From the NCBI GenBank assembly GCA_021779935.1, contig JAJXZT010000001.1, positions 1 through 64,000 on the forward strand: 64,000 nucleotides of DNA. Direction: 5' to 3'. Below the pieces are notes generated by a model. That model saw only the letters and a list, made by a program, of their open reading frames with translations, had not been told where the DNA came from and ran no database searches. This document shows, piece after piece, positions 38,562-47,536 of this stretch (the stretch's first letter is position 1; every line of letters begins with the position of its first letter). The translations under genes were made by a program, and so were the position numbers. Source of the stretch: Acidobacteriota bacterium (GTDB lineage Bacteria; Acidobacteriota; Terriglobia; Terriglobales; Acidobacteriaceae).

Positions 38562-39092
38562 TTACCGAGGTTCACCCCGGTCTTCCGGGGGGAGAATCAC
38601 ACCCTCTCCCTGACCGAACTCCTGGTGCTGTGGAGGGGGCCCTTTCGGCTTTTTGTGGGCGTAGATTACCGCCAGTAGGGGTGGAGCCAGGAGCACTCCC
38701 CAGAACGGAATGACCACGCCCGCCAGAATAGGCACGATGATCGATGCCCAGATAGGAACGCGGTTCTGGCGGTGCATCAGGTAGGGCTGCAGAAGGAACG
38801 TATCCACAATCACGATGACGGCGTAGAGTGCGAGAACGCCAATGTAGCGATTCCAAGAAGCGCCGGAAGCCAAGAGCGCCATAGACGGACCGGGGACCGA
38901 CAGCACCGGGCCGTAGATGGGGATGAATTGGAGACCCGCCGCCAGCAGCGCCCAGAAAAGTGCCCACGGCACGTGCAGGTACCACAAGCCGGCGAGCCAC
39001 ATCGCGCCGACGATGGCCGAGACGTAACATTGAGCGACAAACCAACGCTTCAAAGCGTCAAATGTCGTGTTTGTGTAATAGCGAACGTTCAT
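38562..39092 (-). CDS. Short AI-2E/PerM-family membrane protein
   Basis: A 176-residue polytopic protein resembling the C-terminal half of AI-2E-family transporters (usual length about 340-370). The recognisable core is LKRWFVAQCYVSAIVGAMW, QFIPIYGPVLSVP and LQPYLMHRQNRVPIWASI, with about five membrane segments. A Pro/Gln/Glu-rich cytoplasmic tail follows. The N-terminal membrane half is absent and no fragment of it is visible upstream on the minus strand. It could be a true short form or a truncated gene. Confidence 0.7.
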   Translation of the reverse strand: MNVRYYTNTTFDALKRWFVAQCYVSAIVGAMWLAGLWYLHVPWALFWALLAAGLQFIPIYGPVLSVPGPSMALLASGASWNRYIGVLALYAVIVIVDTFLLQPYLMHRQNRVPIWASIIVPILAGVVIPFWGVLLAPPLLAVIYAHKKPKGPPPQHQEFGQGEGVILPPEDRGEPR

Positions 39093-39200
39093 GGCTGGTT
39101 ACTTACGGTAGCTGTATCCCAAAATAGCGTAACTCAATTTTCTCCGGCTTACCTGTAAACCTGGATGCCAAGTTTCCGTCCATATCACCGACACGCAAGA

Positions 39201-39818
39201 ATGAGCGCAACGCTTCAACCCGCGGTGGTGGCTGGAACGGTGAACGTACAGGGACTCGCCGAAGAAGACTTCGAGTCCATTGTGCTTACCCACCAGCAGC
39301 GCATCTATCGGCTGTTGCTTACGCTCCTGCGCGACCCCGATGCTGCCGCTACCTTGACGCAGGACTGCTTCCTGCGCGCTTACGAGAAGCGTCACACCTT
39401 CCGTGGCGAAGCTAGCGTCGGAACCTGGCTCACGCACATTGCCGTCAACCTCGTGCGCGATCATGTTCGCAACCGGAGACAGGGATTCTGGAAGAAGATC
39501 TTCCAATCCGGCAGCAGCAACGACGAGGCAAGCGAACTGGCCGTCAGCGAGACTGTGGTCGACGCGCACGCTACGCCGGAGCAACAGGTTCTCGCGCGTG
39601 AACAGGCCGAGACTGTGTGGCGAGCAGTATCACGCCTCTCCGGGCAGCAACGGGAAGTTTTCGTTCTGCGCTTCTCGGAAGAGATGCCTCTTGAAGAAAT
39701 TGCGGTTGCCCTGGACGTGAGCGTGGGAACCGTGAAGTCGCACTTATCGCGGGCGGTTGCCGCTGTCCGCAAGCAATTAAAGGAAACATACGGTGAAATC
39801 GCACTGCAACGACGCTGA
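39201..39818 (+). CDS. ECF-type RNA polymerase sigma factor
   Basis: A 205-residue sigma-70 family factor of the extracytoplasmic-function group. Region 2 (about residues 25-95) includes FESIVLTHQQRIYRLLLTLL, AATLTQDCFLRAYEKR and FRGEASVGTWLTHIAVNLV. Region 4 (about 140-195) includes LSGQQREVFVLRF and the HTH MPLEEIAVALDVSVGTVKSH. The ATG at 39201 is preferred to 39165 because the conserved region begins soon after. Its last codons overlap the next gene, a putative anti-sigma factor, the usual arrangement for stress-responsive ECF pairs. Confidence 0.93.
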   Translation: MSATLQPAVVAGTVNVQGLAEEDFESIVLTHQQRIYRLLLTLLRDPDAAATLTQDCFLRAYEKRHTFRGEASVGTWLTHIAVNLVRDHVRNRRQGFWKKIFQSGSSNDEASELAVSETVVDAHATPEQQVLAREQAETVWRAVSRLSGQQREVFVLRFSEEMPLEEIAVALDVSVGTVKSHLSRAVAAVRKQLKETYGEIALQRR

Positions 39819-40275
39819 ATTCGCAGAAGCTCTCCTCGCGGGTACTCCGCCGGCACATGTTGCCGAATGCGAAGCCTGCCGCGGTGAGTGGGAGGCCCTT
39901 GGAGGAGCGATCGGAAGCTTCCGCCAGGCTGCCCACCAGGATGCCGAGCGGCCGACCGTCTTCTGGACGGCACAGCGTGCCAGTATCCGCTCGCGGATGC
40001 CCCGACGCACAATGACTGCCGGTCTCCGCTGGGCGTTTGCCTCGGGACTGTTCCTGTGCATTTTTGCCGTGATGCTCTTCCTGCCGGGAGGAACATCCAA
40101 GACGCCCGCGCCGATAAACACGGCCACCGTGACCAAGCCGGCACTTGACGACGACGCTTTATTGCGGCAGGTCGATGAGGCTGTAGCCGACGATATCCCC
40201 AGCGCCATGGAGCCTACCGCTCTTATGGCAAGCGAAATGAGCCGTGCACTGAATACGAGCACGCAGAACCAATAA
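39793..40275 (+). CDS. Membrane anti-sigma factor with zinc-finger motif
   Basis: A 160-residue protein: an N-terminal cytoplasmic part with a zinc-binding His-x3-Cys-x2-Cys arrangement (HVAECEAC), a single transmembrane segment (LRWAFASGLFLCIFAVMLFL), and a short periplasmic tail. This fits ZAS-type anti-sigma factors that hold ECF sigma factors. The start is a GTG inside the sigma gene (26-bp overlap), with AGGAA upstream, which points to coupled translation. Confidence 0.82.
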   Translation: MKSHCNDAEFAEALLAGTPPAHVAECEACRGEWEALGGAIGSFRQAAHQDAERPTVFWTAQRASIRSRMPRRTMTAGLRWAFASGLFLCIFAVMLFLPGGTSKTPAPINTATVTKPALDDDALLRQVDEAVADDIPSAMEPTALMASEMSRALNTSTQNQ

Positions 40276-40301
40276 TCGGAAGGAACAAAAGGAACACACA
40301 T

Positions 40302-40889
40302 ATGAAACGAACCCTGGCAGCAATACTCGCGACCCTTCTCTTCTCCGTTCTGGGCTTTGCCCAAGCCGGCGCCAGAGCACCCATGGCACGCATGGTCGCA
40401 AAACAAAGAGCCGGAATGATGGCAGGAAATCCGCTCGCTCCCGGCATGGGCGCGTGGTGGAAGAACTCCGCTGTCGCCAAGGCACTTAACCTCACTGACG
40501 ACCAACAGCAACAGCTCGAAAAGAACTTCATGGACTATCGTCTGAAGCTGGTGGACCTGCGCGCCGACCTCGAACGGCAGCAAATCCTGCTGCAGCCGCT
40601 GATGGATGCAAACCAGCTTGACGAAGCCGCGATCTCGAAGCAATTGGACGCGGTCATCGCCGCACGCGGTCGCCTGGAAAAGACGAATGGCATGATGAAC
40701 GTTTCCCTGCGGAAAGTGCTGACGCCGGAGCAGTGGCAGAAACTGAAAGCACACTTCCAGCAGATGGCCCGCCGCCGCATGATGGGCGGAGAGCGCTTCC
40801 GGCATCCAGATGGCCGTCGTGGACCTGTCGTTCGCCCGGGTGCGCCCCAAGGACAGAATGCACCGCCTCCGCCTCCACCGCAGCAATAA
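40302..40889 (+). CDS. Periplasmic Spy/CpxP-like (LTXXQ) protein
   Basis: A 195-residue exported helical protein. A signal peptide (ending LGFAQA) is followed by two helical hairpins carrying [13 protein letters not shown] and [13 protein letters not shown], the LTxxQ repeats of the Spy/CpxP family. A Pro-rich tail with seven prolines in a row ends it. Such proteins act as periplasmic chaperones or metal/stress sensors. It lies 26 bp after the anti-sigma gene, so the operon joins a stress sigma factor to a likely envelope-stress effector. Confidence 0.85.
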   Translation: MKRTLAAILATLLFSVLGFAQAGARAPMARMVAKQRAGMMAGNPLAPGMGAWWKNSAVAKALNLTDDQQQQLEKNFMDYRLKLVDLRADLERQQILLQPLMDANQLDEAAISKQLDAVIAARGRLEKTNGMMNVSLRKVLTPEQWQKLKAHFQQMARRRMMGGERFRHPDGRRGPVVRPGAPQGQNAPPPPPPQQ

Positions 40890-40931
40890 GACACCAAATT
40901 GGATACGACAATCATCTTCCTCGAAGCTTCC

Positions 40932-40953
40932 AGCCGCTCCCAACGGGGCGGCT
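40932..40953 (+). terminator. Terminator after the Spy-like gene
   Basis: A 9-bp stem AGCCGCTCC/GGGGCGGCT (one G-T pair) with loop CAAC, followed by ATTTTTTGTTTT. Confidence 0.88.
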
Positions 40954-41031
40954 ATTTTTTGTTTTCCAACAAAGTGCAGTTTCCCGCACCATCCCACAAA
41001 TGGCGCGCGATGCTACACTGTTGGAGAGCGG

Positions 41032-41733
41032 ATGGCTATGAAATTTGGCGTGATCATCTTCCCCGGATCCAACTGCGACCACGACGCATATTGGGCATTC
41101 AAAGAGGTTTTCCAGCAGCCAGCCACGTTTCTCTGGCATGACTCCAGCGACCTGCAGGGGTGCGATGCCGTCATCGTTCCCGGCGGCTTCGCATATGGCG
41201 ATTACCTCCGGACCGGCGCTATCGCAAGATTTTCGCCAATCATGGAAGCAGTGCGTAAATTTGCGTCCACAGGGGGCCTGGTCATGGGGATCTGCAATGG
41301 CTTCCAGATTCTCTGCGAATCCGGCCTGCTCCCTGGCGTGCTCATGCGAAACAAAAATCTGAAATACATTTGCAAGCCAGTTCATATCCGCGTGGAAAGC
41401 ACGGACTCGCCCTTCACCCACTCACTCCGGCGGGGAGAGGTTCTCGAAGTCCCGATCGGACACATGGAAGGCAACTACTACTGCGACGAAGCCACGCTTC
41501 AGCAACTTCAGAAACAAGATCGCATACTCTTCCGTTACTCTACTCCAGAGGGCACGATCACCCCGGAAGCCAATCCAAATGGGGCTATCGACAACATCGC
41601 CGGGATCTGCAGCGAAGGCCGCAATGTTCTGGGCATGATGCCGCATCCCGAGCGGGCATCGGAAACGGCTCTCGGCATGACCGACGGCGTGCGGATTCTG
41701 CAGGCGCTGGTCACCAGCGGCACGTTGAAGTAG
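41032..41733 (+). CDS. purQ: Phosphoribosylformylglycinamidine synthase, glutaminase subunit
   Basis: A 233-residue class I glutamine amidotransferase subunit that supplies ammonia for the fourth step of purine synthesis. The nucleophile is Cys88 in GICNGFQIL; the catalytic His/Glu are in [25 protein letters not shown], the family marker, is present. The start is ATG 41032, with GGAG 5 bases upstream; ATG 41038 is almost as likely. The partner purL is not in this window. Confidence 0.93.
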   Translation: MAMKFGVIIFPGSNCDHDAYWAFKEVFQQPATFLWHDSSDLQGCDAVIVPGGFAYGDYLRTGAIARFSPIMEAVRKFASTGGLVMGICNGFQILCESGLLPGVLMRNKNLKYICKPVHIRVESTDSPFTHSLRRGEVLEVPIGHMEGNYYCDEATLQQLQKQDRILFRYSTPEGTITPEANPNGAIDNIAGICSEGRNVLGMMPHPERASETALGMTDGVRILQALVTSGTLK

Positions 41734-41861
41734 TTTATCGACTTTCGATACTTCAGAGGTCGCAGGTTTCCTCCATTGCTGGGCGACGCTTCGCCACGGC
41801 CCTAATTCCTTACATAACTCTTACAGTCATCAACCTCACGCGGCGTTACAAATTAGTTGTA

Positions 41862-43535
41862 ATGGTTACTGCACAATTTCCGACGCATCCTAAAGGAACG
41901 CAGGCGCGCGTCCTGCTTTCCAGTGTCTTCGGCCCCTACGCGCAGGACGATGAATTTGGCTCGCGCTCGATCAACCCGATGGAGCTTTATCACAACCAGG
42001 TCACCCGCGCGCAGGGCGCATTTTCGTTGAGGATGTTTCATCGTTCCTGGGGCATCATGATGATCCAGCAGAACATCTCCGCCCCCTGCACGGTGCTCGA
42101 CTTCCCCACCCGCGAGGCATTCGAATCAGAACTCCGGCGGAACTCCTACGACGTCATCGGAATTTCATCGATTATTGTGAATGTAGGAAAAGTGCGCGAG
42201 ATGTGCCGCATCGCTCGCCGGCTGGCTCCGCAGGCGCAGATTGTCATCGGCGGTCACGTCGCTGCCATACCGGGGCTCGAATACATGATCGATGCCGATC
42301 ATATTGTCAAAGGAGAAGGCATCTCCTGGATGCGCAGGTATCTTGGTGAAGATCCCGACGCGCCCGTAAAGCATCCGCGAATTATGTCAGGCTTCGGGAC
42401 GCGCATGATGGGACTCTCCGGACGCGACGAGCCAAGCACGACCGCAGCTACGATTATCCCCTCCGTGGGATGCCCGATGGGGTGCAACTTCTGTACAACG
42501 TCGGCGTTCTTCGGGGGTAAAGGCAAGTTCATCGACTTCTACAAAACGGGCGATCAGCTCTTCGAAGTGATGTGTGAGATGGAACGCGAGCTTAGCGCAC
42601 ACTCGTTCTTTATCATGGACGAAAACTTTCTCCTGAACCGTCCTCGCGCCATGCAGTTGCTGGCGAGAATGAAACAGGAAAACAAGTCCTGGTCTTTCTA
42701 TGTCTTTTCTTCGGCAAACGCCATCCGCCGATACACCGTGGAGGAACTGGTCGAACTCGGGGTCTCGTGGATTTGGATGGGGCTCGAATCGCCGCATTCA
42801 AACTACTCCAAGCTCGACGGCACTGACACCATCAGCCTCACTCGCGAACTTCGGCAACATGGCATCAAACTGCTTGGCTCTACCATCGTGGGACTGGAGC
42901 ACCACACTCCGCAGAACATCCGGGCGGAAATCGATTTTGCCGTCTCGCATGGAACTGATTTTCACCAGTTCATGCTCTACACACCGGTTCCCGGCACGCC
43001 GCTCTATCAACAAGTAAAGGAAGAAGGCCGGTTGCTCGACGTTGACCTTGCCGACATACACGGCCAGCACAAGTTCAATTTCGTCCACCCCGCCATCTCG
43101 CGCGACGAATCCAAACAGTTTCTCGACGAAGCCTTTGAACGCGACTTCCAGCGCAATGGGCCGAGTCTCTATCGTATCTGCCAGACGACGCTCGCCGGAT
43201 GGAAACGGTATAAGAACTGTCCAGACCTTCGAGTGCGCCGCCGCTTCGAATTTGAGGTTCGGAACCTGAAAGCTGCCTACGCTGGATTGCTGTGGGCGAT
43301 GGAACGCGACCTGCGCACGAAGAACTCAGAAATCAGCGCAAGAATTCACTCGCTGCGCCGCGATCTCGCACGCGAATTCGGTGCAATCAAAACGCGGCTC
43401 ATCTCCGGCATCATCGGCCCCATCGCCCTCTGGAGCGCTCATCGTGAGGAGCGTCAGCTCCAACACGGCAAAACCTACGAGCCACCGACATTCATTGAGC
43501 GCCGCAACTGGCACGCGCCGCTGCATACTTCCTGA
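41862..43535 (+). CDS. B12-binding-domain radical SAM protein
   Basis: A 557-residue radical SAM enzyme. Residues about 20-180 resemble a cobalamin-binding-like domain (SYDVIGISSIIVNVGKVREM, VIGGHVAAIPG) seen in the B12-dependent class, though a clear DxHxxG motif is lacking. The [4Fe-4S] cluster motif is Cys204-x3-Cys208-x2-Cys211 (CPMGCNFC). The C-terminal 200 residues are helical and basic. Related enzymes do methylations or lipid and cofactor modifications; the substrate is unknown. The ATG is at 41862; the frame is open much further upstream, through purQ, but only as a shadow. Confidence 0.85.
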   Translation: MVTAQFPTHPKGTQARVLLSSVFGPYAQDDEFGSRSINPMELYHNQVTRAQGAFSLRMFHRSWGIMMIQQNISAPCTVLDFPTREAFESELRRNSYDVIGISSIIVNVGKVREMCRIARRLAPQAQIVIGGHVAAIPGLEYMIDADHIVKGEGISWMRRYLGEDPDAPVKHPRIMSGFGTRMMGLSGRDEPSTTAATIIPSVGCPMGCNFCTTSAFFGGKGKFIDFYKTGDQLFEVMCEMERELSAHSFFIMDENFLLNRPRAMQLLARMKQENKSWSFYVFSSANAIRRYTVEELVELGVSWIWMGLESPHSNYSKLDGTDTISLTRELRQHGIKLLGSTIVGLEHHTPQNIRAEIDFAVSHGTDFHQFMLYTPVPGTPLYQQVKEEGRLLDVDLADIHGQHKFNFVHPAISRDESKQFLDEAFERDFQRNGPSLYRICQTTLAGWKRYKNCPDLRVRRRFEFEVRNLKAAYAGLLWAMERDLRTKNSEISARIHSLRRDLAREFGAIKTRLISGIIGPIALWSAHREERQLQHGKTYEPPTFIERRNWHAPLHTS

Positions 43536-43563
43536 ACGCCGGCCATAGGGAGAAACAGAAACG

Positions 43564-43605
43564 AATACCCCCGGTCTTATCGCATAGAGACAGAACGGGG
43601 GTATT
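43564..43605. terminator. Bidirectional terminator
   Basis: A perfect 10-bp stem AATACCCCCG/CGGGGGTATT with a 22-base loop, followed on the plus strand by TCTATTTTG, between converging genes. Confidence 0.85.
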
Positions 43606-43637
43606 TCTATTTTGCAGAAGATTTTCCGCAGCTGTAC

Positions 43638-44620
43638 TCAATAGCCTTTTTCTTTTTCGACGATTCCTCGTAGCGGCTTGCCGTCTTTATGTCTCCGGAT
43701 GTTCTCCGACAACAGTTCGTAGTGCAAGTCCCAGAGATTCTCGTTTACGCCAGCCGAGTGCGGAGTCACAAGGATCTCCCGAGTCTTCCAGATCGGCGAA
43801 TCGGGAGGCAACGGCTCCTCATCGAAAACATCGAGGGCGGCGCCGCCAATCTTTTTTTCGTGAATCGCCGCGAGAAGCGCTTCGGTGTCCACCAGCGACC
43901 CGCGCGCCACATTGATCAGATACGCGCCCGGCTTCATCAGTGCAAAGCGCGCCGCATTCATCATGCGATTCGTACGTGCGGTAACAGGTGCGGCAACTAC
44001 GACGAAATCCGCCTCTCGAAGCGCATCGTCGAGGTTGTCAAGACTGTACATTGTTTCAACTGATGCGTCCGGTATTTCGGGCGCGCCCGTACGCCAAGCA
44101 CGCGCATTCCCAGGCACTTCGCCAGCTTCGCCGTATTGCTTCCAATCTCACCCATGCCGATCACGGTGATCGTTTCGCCCTTCACCACTCGGCCCAGGGG
44201 AATCTCGTCCAACATTGCATCCAGTCCCCATTCGCTTTTGCCCTGGAAGTCTCTCGCCCTGTGCAGCCGCTTCGCCAGCGACAGCATTAAGGCAATCACA
44301 TGCTCCGCGACAGTGGCCCCGTGCACCTCACTCGAATTTGTAACAACGACATCGCTCGCCACGACTTCCGGAATCACGAGGTTGTGCACGGCAGCCGCAG
44401 GACAATGAATCCACTTCAGCCGCTTCGCTTTCACAAACTGTTCCTTGCGGATCGACCATGCCATCAGAACGTCGGCGTTGACGATGGCTTCATCCAATTT
44501 GTCGTAACTGGAAAGTTCGACAACCTTGACATCTGGAAATTCGACTTGCAGCCTCGGAGCAAACCACGCGGGAACCTGCCATAGTTTTCGTTTATGAGGA
44601 ATGCAGAGAACCAATTTCAT
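43638..44620 (-). pseudogene. D-2-hydroxyacid dehydrogenase, frameshifted
   Basis: Two minus-strand frames together encode one NAD-dependent D-2-hydroxyacid dehydrogenase (phosphoglycerate/glyoxylate reductase family), about 327 residues. The first (from ATG 44620) holds the substrate-domain start and the Rossmann motif GMGEIGSN up to LGMRVLGVR. The second, ending at 43638, resumes with TGAPEIPDASVETM and carries the catalytic region NVARGSLVDTEALL, the Glu in DVFDEEPLP and the His in TPHSAG. The break lies near 44086-44088 in a run of three G residues on the minus strand; one extra base there restores a single frame. It may be a real mutation or a sequence error. Confidence 0.85.
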
Positions 44621-44682
44621 TTGTCACTCTCTTGGGACGTCCAGCTTATCGCAGGCTTCTACAAAGGCGCGAGCCTAAAGAC

Positions 44683-44711
44683 AAAAGGGACGTGTTTTCC
44701 GCGCCCCTTTT
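44683..44711. terminator. Weak hairpin between convergent-side ends
   Basis: A 7-bp stem AAAAGGG/CCCTTTT with a long loop lies just beyond the acs stop, a plausible acs terminator. Confidence 0.5.
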
Positions 44712-44730
44712 CATGAACTATCTAACGCTT

Positions 44731-46698
44731 CTATTCGTCGCTCTCTTTCAGTTTTGAAATTACCGTCAGGTCCTCAAGCGTTGTCACGTCGCCCTTCACA
44801 TCGCCGCTGGTCGCAAGTTCGCGAAGCAAACGACGCATGATTTTCCCTGAGCGTGTTTTGGGCAATTGGTCGGTAAAGCGAATGTCATCCGGCTTGGCCA
44901 TCGCACCGATTTCCTTCGCCACCCACGCACGCAATTCGTCCTTAAGTTCGTTGGAGGGCTGATGTCCGCTTTCCAGCGTGACAAACGCGGACACCGCCTG
45001 TCCCTTCAGTTCGTCGGGACGGCCAACAACGGCGGCCTCTGCAACCTTTTCGTGAGCAACCAACGCCGACTCAATCTCCATTGTCGACAACCGGTGGCCG
45101 CTGACGTTCAGTACGTCATCGACGCGCCCCATCACCCAGAAATATCCATCCTTGTCGATACGAGCCCCATCGCCAGTGAAATAGACGCCGGGAATGTCCG
45201 ACCAGTATTGCTTCTTGTAACGCTCCGCATCGCCGTAGATGGTGCGCAGCATGGAGGGCCACGGACGCTTTACGACAAGGTATCCACCAGACCCGAGCGG
45301 GACCGGTTCGCCCGTACGCGTCACTACCTCCGCCGCAATTCCCGGCAGCGGCTTGGTCGCCGAACCCGGCTTGGTTGCAATTGCACCGGGCAATGGTGAA
45401 ATCATGATCGCGCCGGTCTCCGTCTGCCACCACGTATCAACGATCGGACAGCGGTTGCCGCCAATCACGTCGCGATACCACATCCATGCCTCGGGATTGA
45501 TTGGCTCTCCGACCGAACCCAGCAGTCGCAGACTGCTCAAGTCATTACGCTGAGGCCACTCGTCGCCCCACTTGATGAAAGTGCGAATCGCGGTTGGCGC
45601 GGTATAGAAGACCGTCACCTTATGTTTGTCGATGATCTTCCAGAAGCGATCGAGCTCGGGATGATTCGGCGCACCTTCGTACATCACGCAGGTGGCGCCA
45701 TTTTGCAGTGGGCCGTAAACGATGTAGCTGTGCCCCGTCACCCAGCCGATGTCTGCCGTGCACCAATAGACGTCTTCATCCTTCAGATCGAACACCCATT
45801 TCGCGGAAATATACGTTCCCACTGCATACCCCGCGGTGGTATGCACAATGCCCTTCGGCTTCCCCGTGGTACCCGAGGTGTAGAGAATGTATAGCGGGTG
45901 TTCCGAGTCGAGTTCTTCCGCGGCGCACTGAGTACTTGCGCTTGCCGCCAAATCGTGCCACCAGTGGTCTCGCCCAGACTCCATCTCGACGGCCGAACCG
46001 GTGCGCTTCAACACGACGACATGCTTCACGCTGGGACAACGGTGCAGTGCCTCATCCACTGTGGCCTTCAGCTTCACTTCGCTGCCCCGCCGGAATCCGC
46101 CGTCCTGCGTGATCACTGCCACTGCGTGCTGGTCTCTGATGCGATCCACCAGCGCATTTGCGGAGAATCCACCGAAGATGACGGAATGCACGGCGCCGAT
46201 ACGAGCGCACGCAAGCATCGCGATCGGCATCTCGGGAACCATTCCCATGTAGATTGCCACGCGGTCGCCGGTCTTCACGCCGAGTCCTTTCAGGACGTTC
46301 GCAAACCGCTGCACCTCCAGCCAGAGTTGCTGGTACGTATATGTGCGCGTGTCTCCCGGCTCGCCTTCCCAGATGATTGCGGCTTTGTTCTTGCGCCAAG
46401 TCTGCACGTGGCGGTCGAGACAGTTATAAGAGAGATTGAACCGGCCGCCGACGAACCACTTCGCCCACGGAACATCCCACTCCAGCACTTTGTCCCAAGG
46501 CTTGAACCAATGAAGCTCGCTCGCAATCGCAGCCCAGAACTTGTCTGGATCTTCAGCAGCTTCCTTATAAAGCCGGTCGTATTCCGCCGCGCCGTTTACG
46601 TGCGCCTGTTGCGAAAATGCCGCCGGTGGCTCGAATACGCGCGTTTCCTGCAGGACTGAGTCGATGTTTACCTGAGACATCCCTGGCGTATTGCCCAT
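44731..46698 (-). CDS. acs: Acetyl-CoA synthetase
   Basis: A 655-residue AMP-forming acetate-CoA ligase that activates acetate via acetyl-AMP. Motifs seen: the P-loop-like [44 protein letters not shown], and the C-terminal catalytic lysine in [11 protein letters not shown], the site acetylated in many homologues. The ATG at 46698 has GGAGGAT 7 bases upstream. The DNA upstream contains a direct repeat TTGTTATG (46731 and 46755 region) of unknown meaning. The next gene upstream, a Crp/Fnr regulator, is on the other strand. Confidence 0.95.
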   Translation of the reverse strand: MGNTPGMSQVNIDSVLQETRVFEPPAAFSQQAHVNGAAEYDRLYKEAAEDPDKFWAAIASELHWFKPWDKVLEWDVPWAKWFVGGRFNLSYNCLDRHVQTWRKNKAAIIWEGEPGDTRTYTYQQLWLEVQRFANVLKGLGVKTGDRVAIYMGMVPEMPIAMLACARIGAVHSVIFGGFSANALVDRIRDQHAVAVITQDGGFRRGSEVKLKATVDEALHRCPSVKHVVVLKRTGSAVEMESGRDHWWHDLAASASTQCAAEELDSEHPLYILYTSGTTGKPKGIVHTTAGYAVGTYISAKWVFDLKDEDVYWCTADIGWVTGHSYIVYGPLQNGATCVMYEGAPNHPELDRFWKIIDKHKVTVFYTAPTAIRTFIKWGDEWPQRNDLSSLRLLGSVGEPINPEAWMWYRDVIGGNRCPIVDTWWQTETGAIMISPLPGAIATKPGSATKPLPGIAAEVVTRTGEPVPLGSGGYLVVKRPWPSMLRTIYGDAERYKKQYWSDIPGVYFTGDGARIDKDGYFWVMGRVDDVLNVSGHRLSTMEIESALVAHEKVAEAAVVGRPDELKGQAVSAFVTLESGHQPSNELKDELRAWVAKEIGAMAKPDDIRFTDQLPKTRSGKIMRRLLRELATSGDVKGDVTTLEDLTVISKLKESDE

Positions 46699-47003
46699 GC
46701 AGCGATCCTCCGAATTGCAGACACAGATTTGTTATGGTTTTGACCGTAAGACTTGTTATGAACTCTCGGTCGCCCACTCGACCGGGACTTTCATCTTAAC
46801 GCCGAGTGCCGCTCTTGTTCTAGGGTGGAAATATCGCCAATTTTCTGTCTCGTCTCCTCTGCTCTCAAATACCGCCGCATGGTCTTCCCCTGGCGGGTTT
46901 TTGCCAGCGCGGTTGCGAACTCTATCACGGACGGCGTCGCAATTGGCCACGGATCGATATCTGCTCGACATTCACCTCAACCTGGTTAACAACGAGAAAA
47001 ATG

Positions 47004-47021
47004 GCGTACGAAAACGTACGC
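47004..47021. promoter_or_regulatory. Perfect palindrome, possible operator
   Basis: A 7-bp perfect inverted repeat GCGTACG/CGTACGC around AAAA. No T run follows, so an operator is more likely than a terminator. The binding protein is unknown. Confidence 0.35.
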
Positions 47022-47108
47022 TGTCGACATCCGAATCTCTTAGATGTTTAACTTACCGCGGAAAAAGCATCAGGGGCGCTAGCACTTGTGGGGATGGGTG
47101 GTCGGGGT

Positions 47109-47193
47109 TCCAAGTCCGTAAGCGTTGGACGCCGGCTAAAGCCTGGCATCAGCAATCCGCAGGTTGGGTGGTGTGGAGGGTGAAGACCTGCGG
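47109..47193 (+). ncRNA. Candidate structured RNA
   Basis: Three hairpins follow each other: TCCAA/TTGGA (47109-47129), a small GGC/GCC hairpin near 47132-47145, and a perfect 8-bp stem CCGCAGGT/ACCTGCGG (47157-47193). The G-rich sequence is unlike the neighbouring AT-rich DNA and encodes nothing recognisable. It could be a small RNA or the leader of the regulator gene; I cannot match it to a known family. Confidence 0.25.
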
Positions 47194-47305
47194 TCTGCAC
47201 AACGCATCACGTTGGAATGTGACCAGCGCTACGCGCCCCTGTTCAATTGTTGTTATTCTCTCCATACCTTGGCGGGGTGTCTGTAATGGATGTCACAACC
47301 TATTT

Positions 47306-47319
47306 GTGATATAAATCAC
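47306..47319. promoter_or_regulatory. Crp/Fnr-type site, distal
   Basis: GTGAT-ATAA-ATCAC, a perfect palindrome fitting GTGA-N6-TCAC (TGTGA-N6-TCACC including flanks), about 218 bases before the regulator start. It may serve autoregulation or, given the divergent neighbour, acs. Confidence 0.65.
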
Positions 47320-47458
47320 CTGCGGTCATAGTATAAAGAACTTGCATTGCTGCTCGAAGAATTCACGACACTCAGTGTTTAAGCGGGTTCCGTTGAGGTC
47401 TGGGAGCGGTTCTTCGCGTGTGGAGAAAGCAGTCGCCGTGTCGGCATGACCCTAACGG

Positions 47459-47472
47459 GTGATCCAGGTCAC
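47459..47472. promoter_or_regulatory. Crp/Fnr-type site, proximal
   Basis: GTGA-TCCAGG-TCAC, 64 bases before the regulator's GTG start, a position that suggests autoregulation. Confidence 0.6.
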
Positions 47473-47536
47473 TCGGCCCGCTCGGCCTCTCTCACGCCTC
47501 TAAGTGATACCATTTTGGTATCTGGAGGGATCTACC

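Larger units (their letters stand above)
46699..47536. other. Long intergenic region between acs and the Crp/Fnr gene
   Basis: These 838 bp contain no convincing gene. A frame of 207 codons (46691-47314) has no protein-like features. The region holds a perfect palindrome GCGTACG-AAAA-CGTACGC (47004-47021), a block of consecutive hairpins (47109-47193), two Crp/Fnr-type palindromes (47306 and 47459), and the promoters of both divergent genes. Confidence 0.6.

Noticed and set aside
39777-40997. A 406-codon minus-strand frame opposite the sigma/anti-sigma/Spy operon
   Set aside because: It overlaps three recognisable genes and reads as an antisense shadow.
46691-47314. A 207-codon plus-strand frame in the acs/regulator intergenic region
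   Set aside because: It begins inside the acs start region, has erratic composition, runs through the hairpin block and has no recognisable domain.
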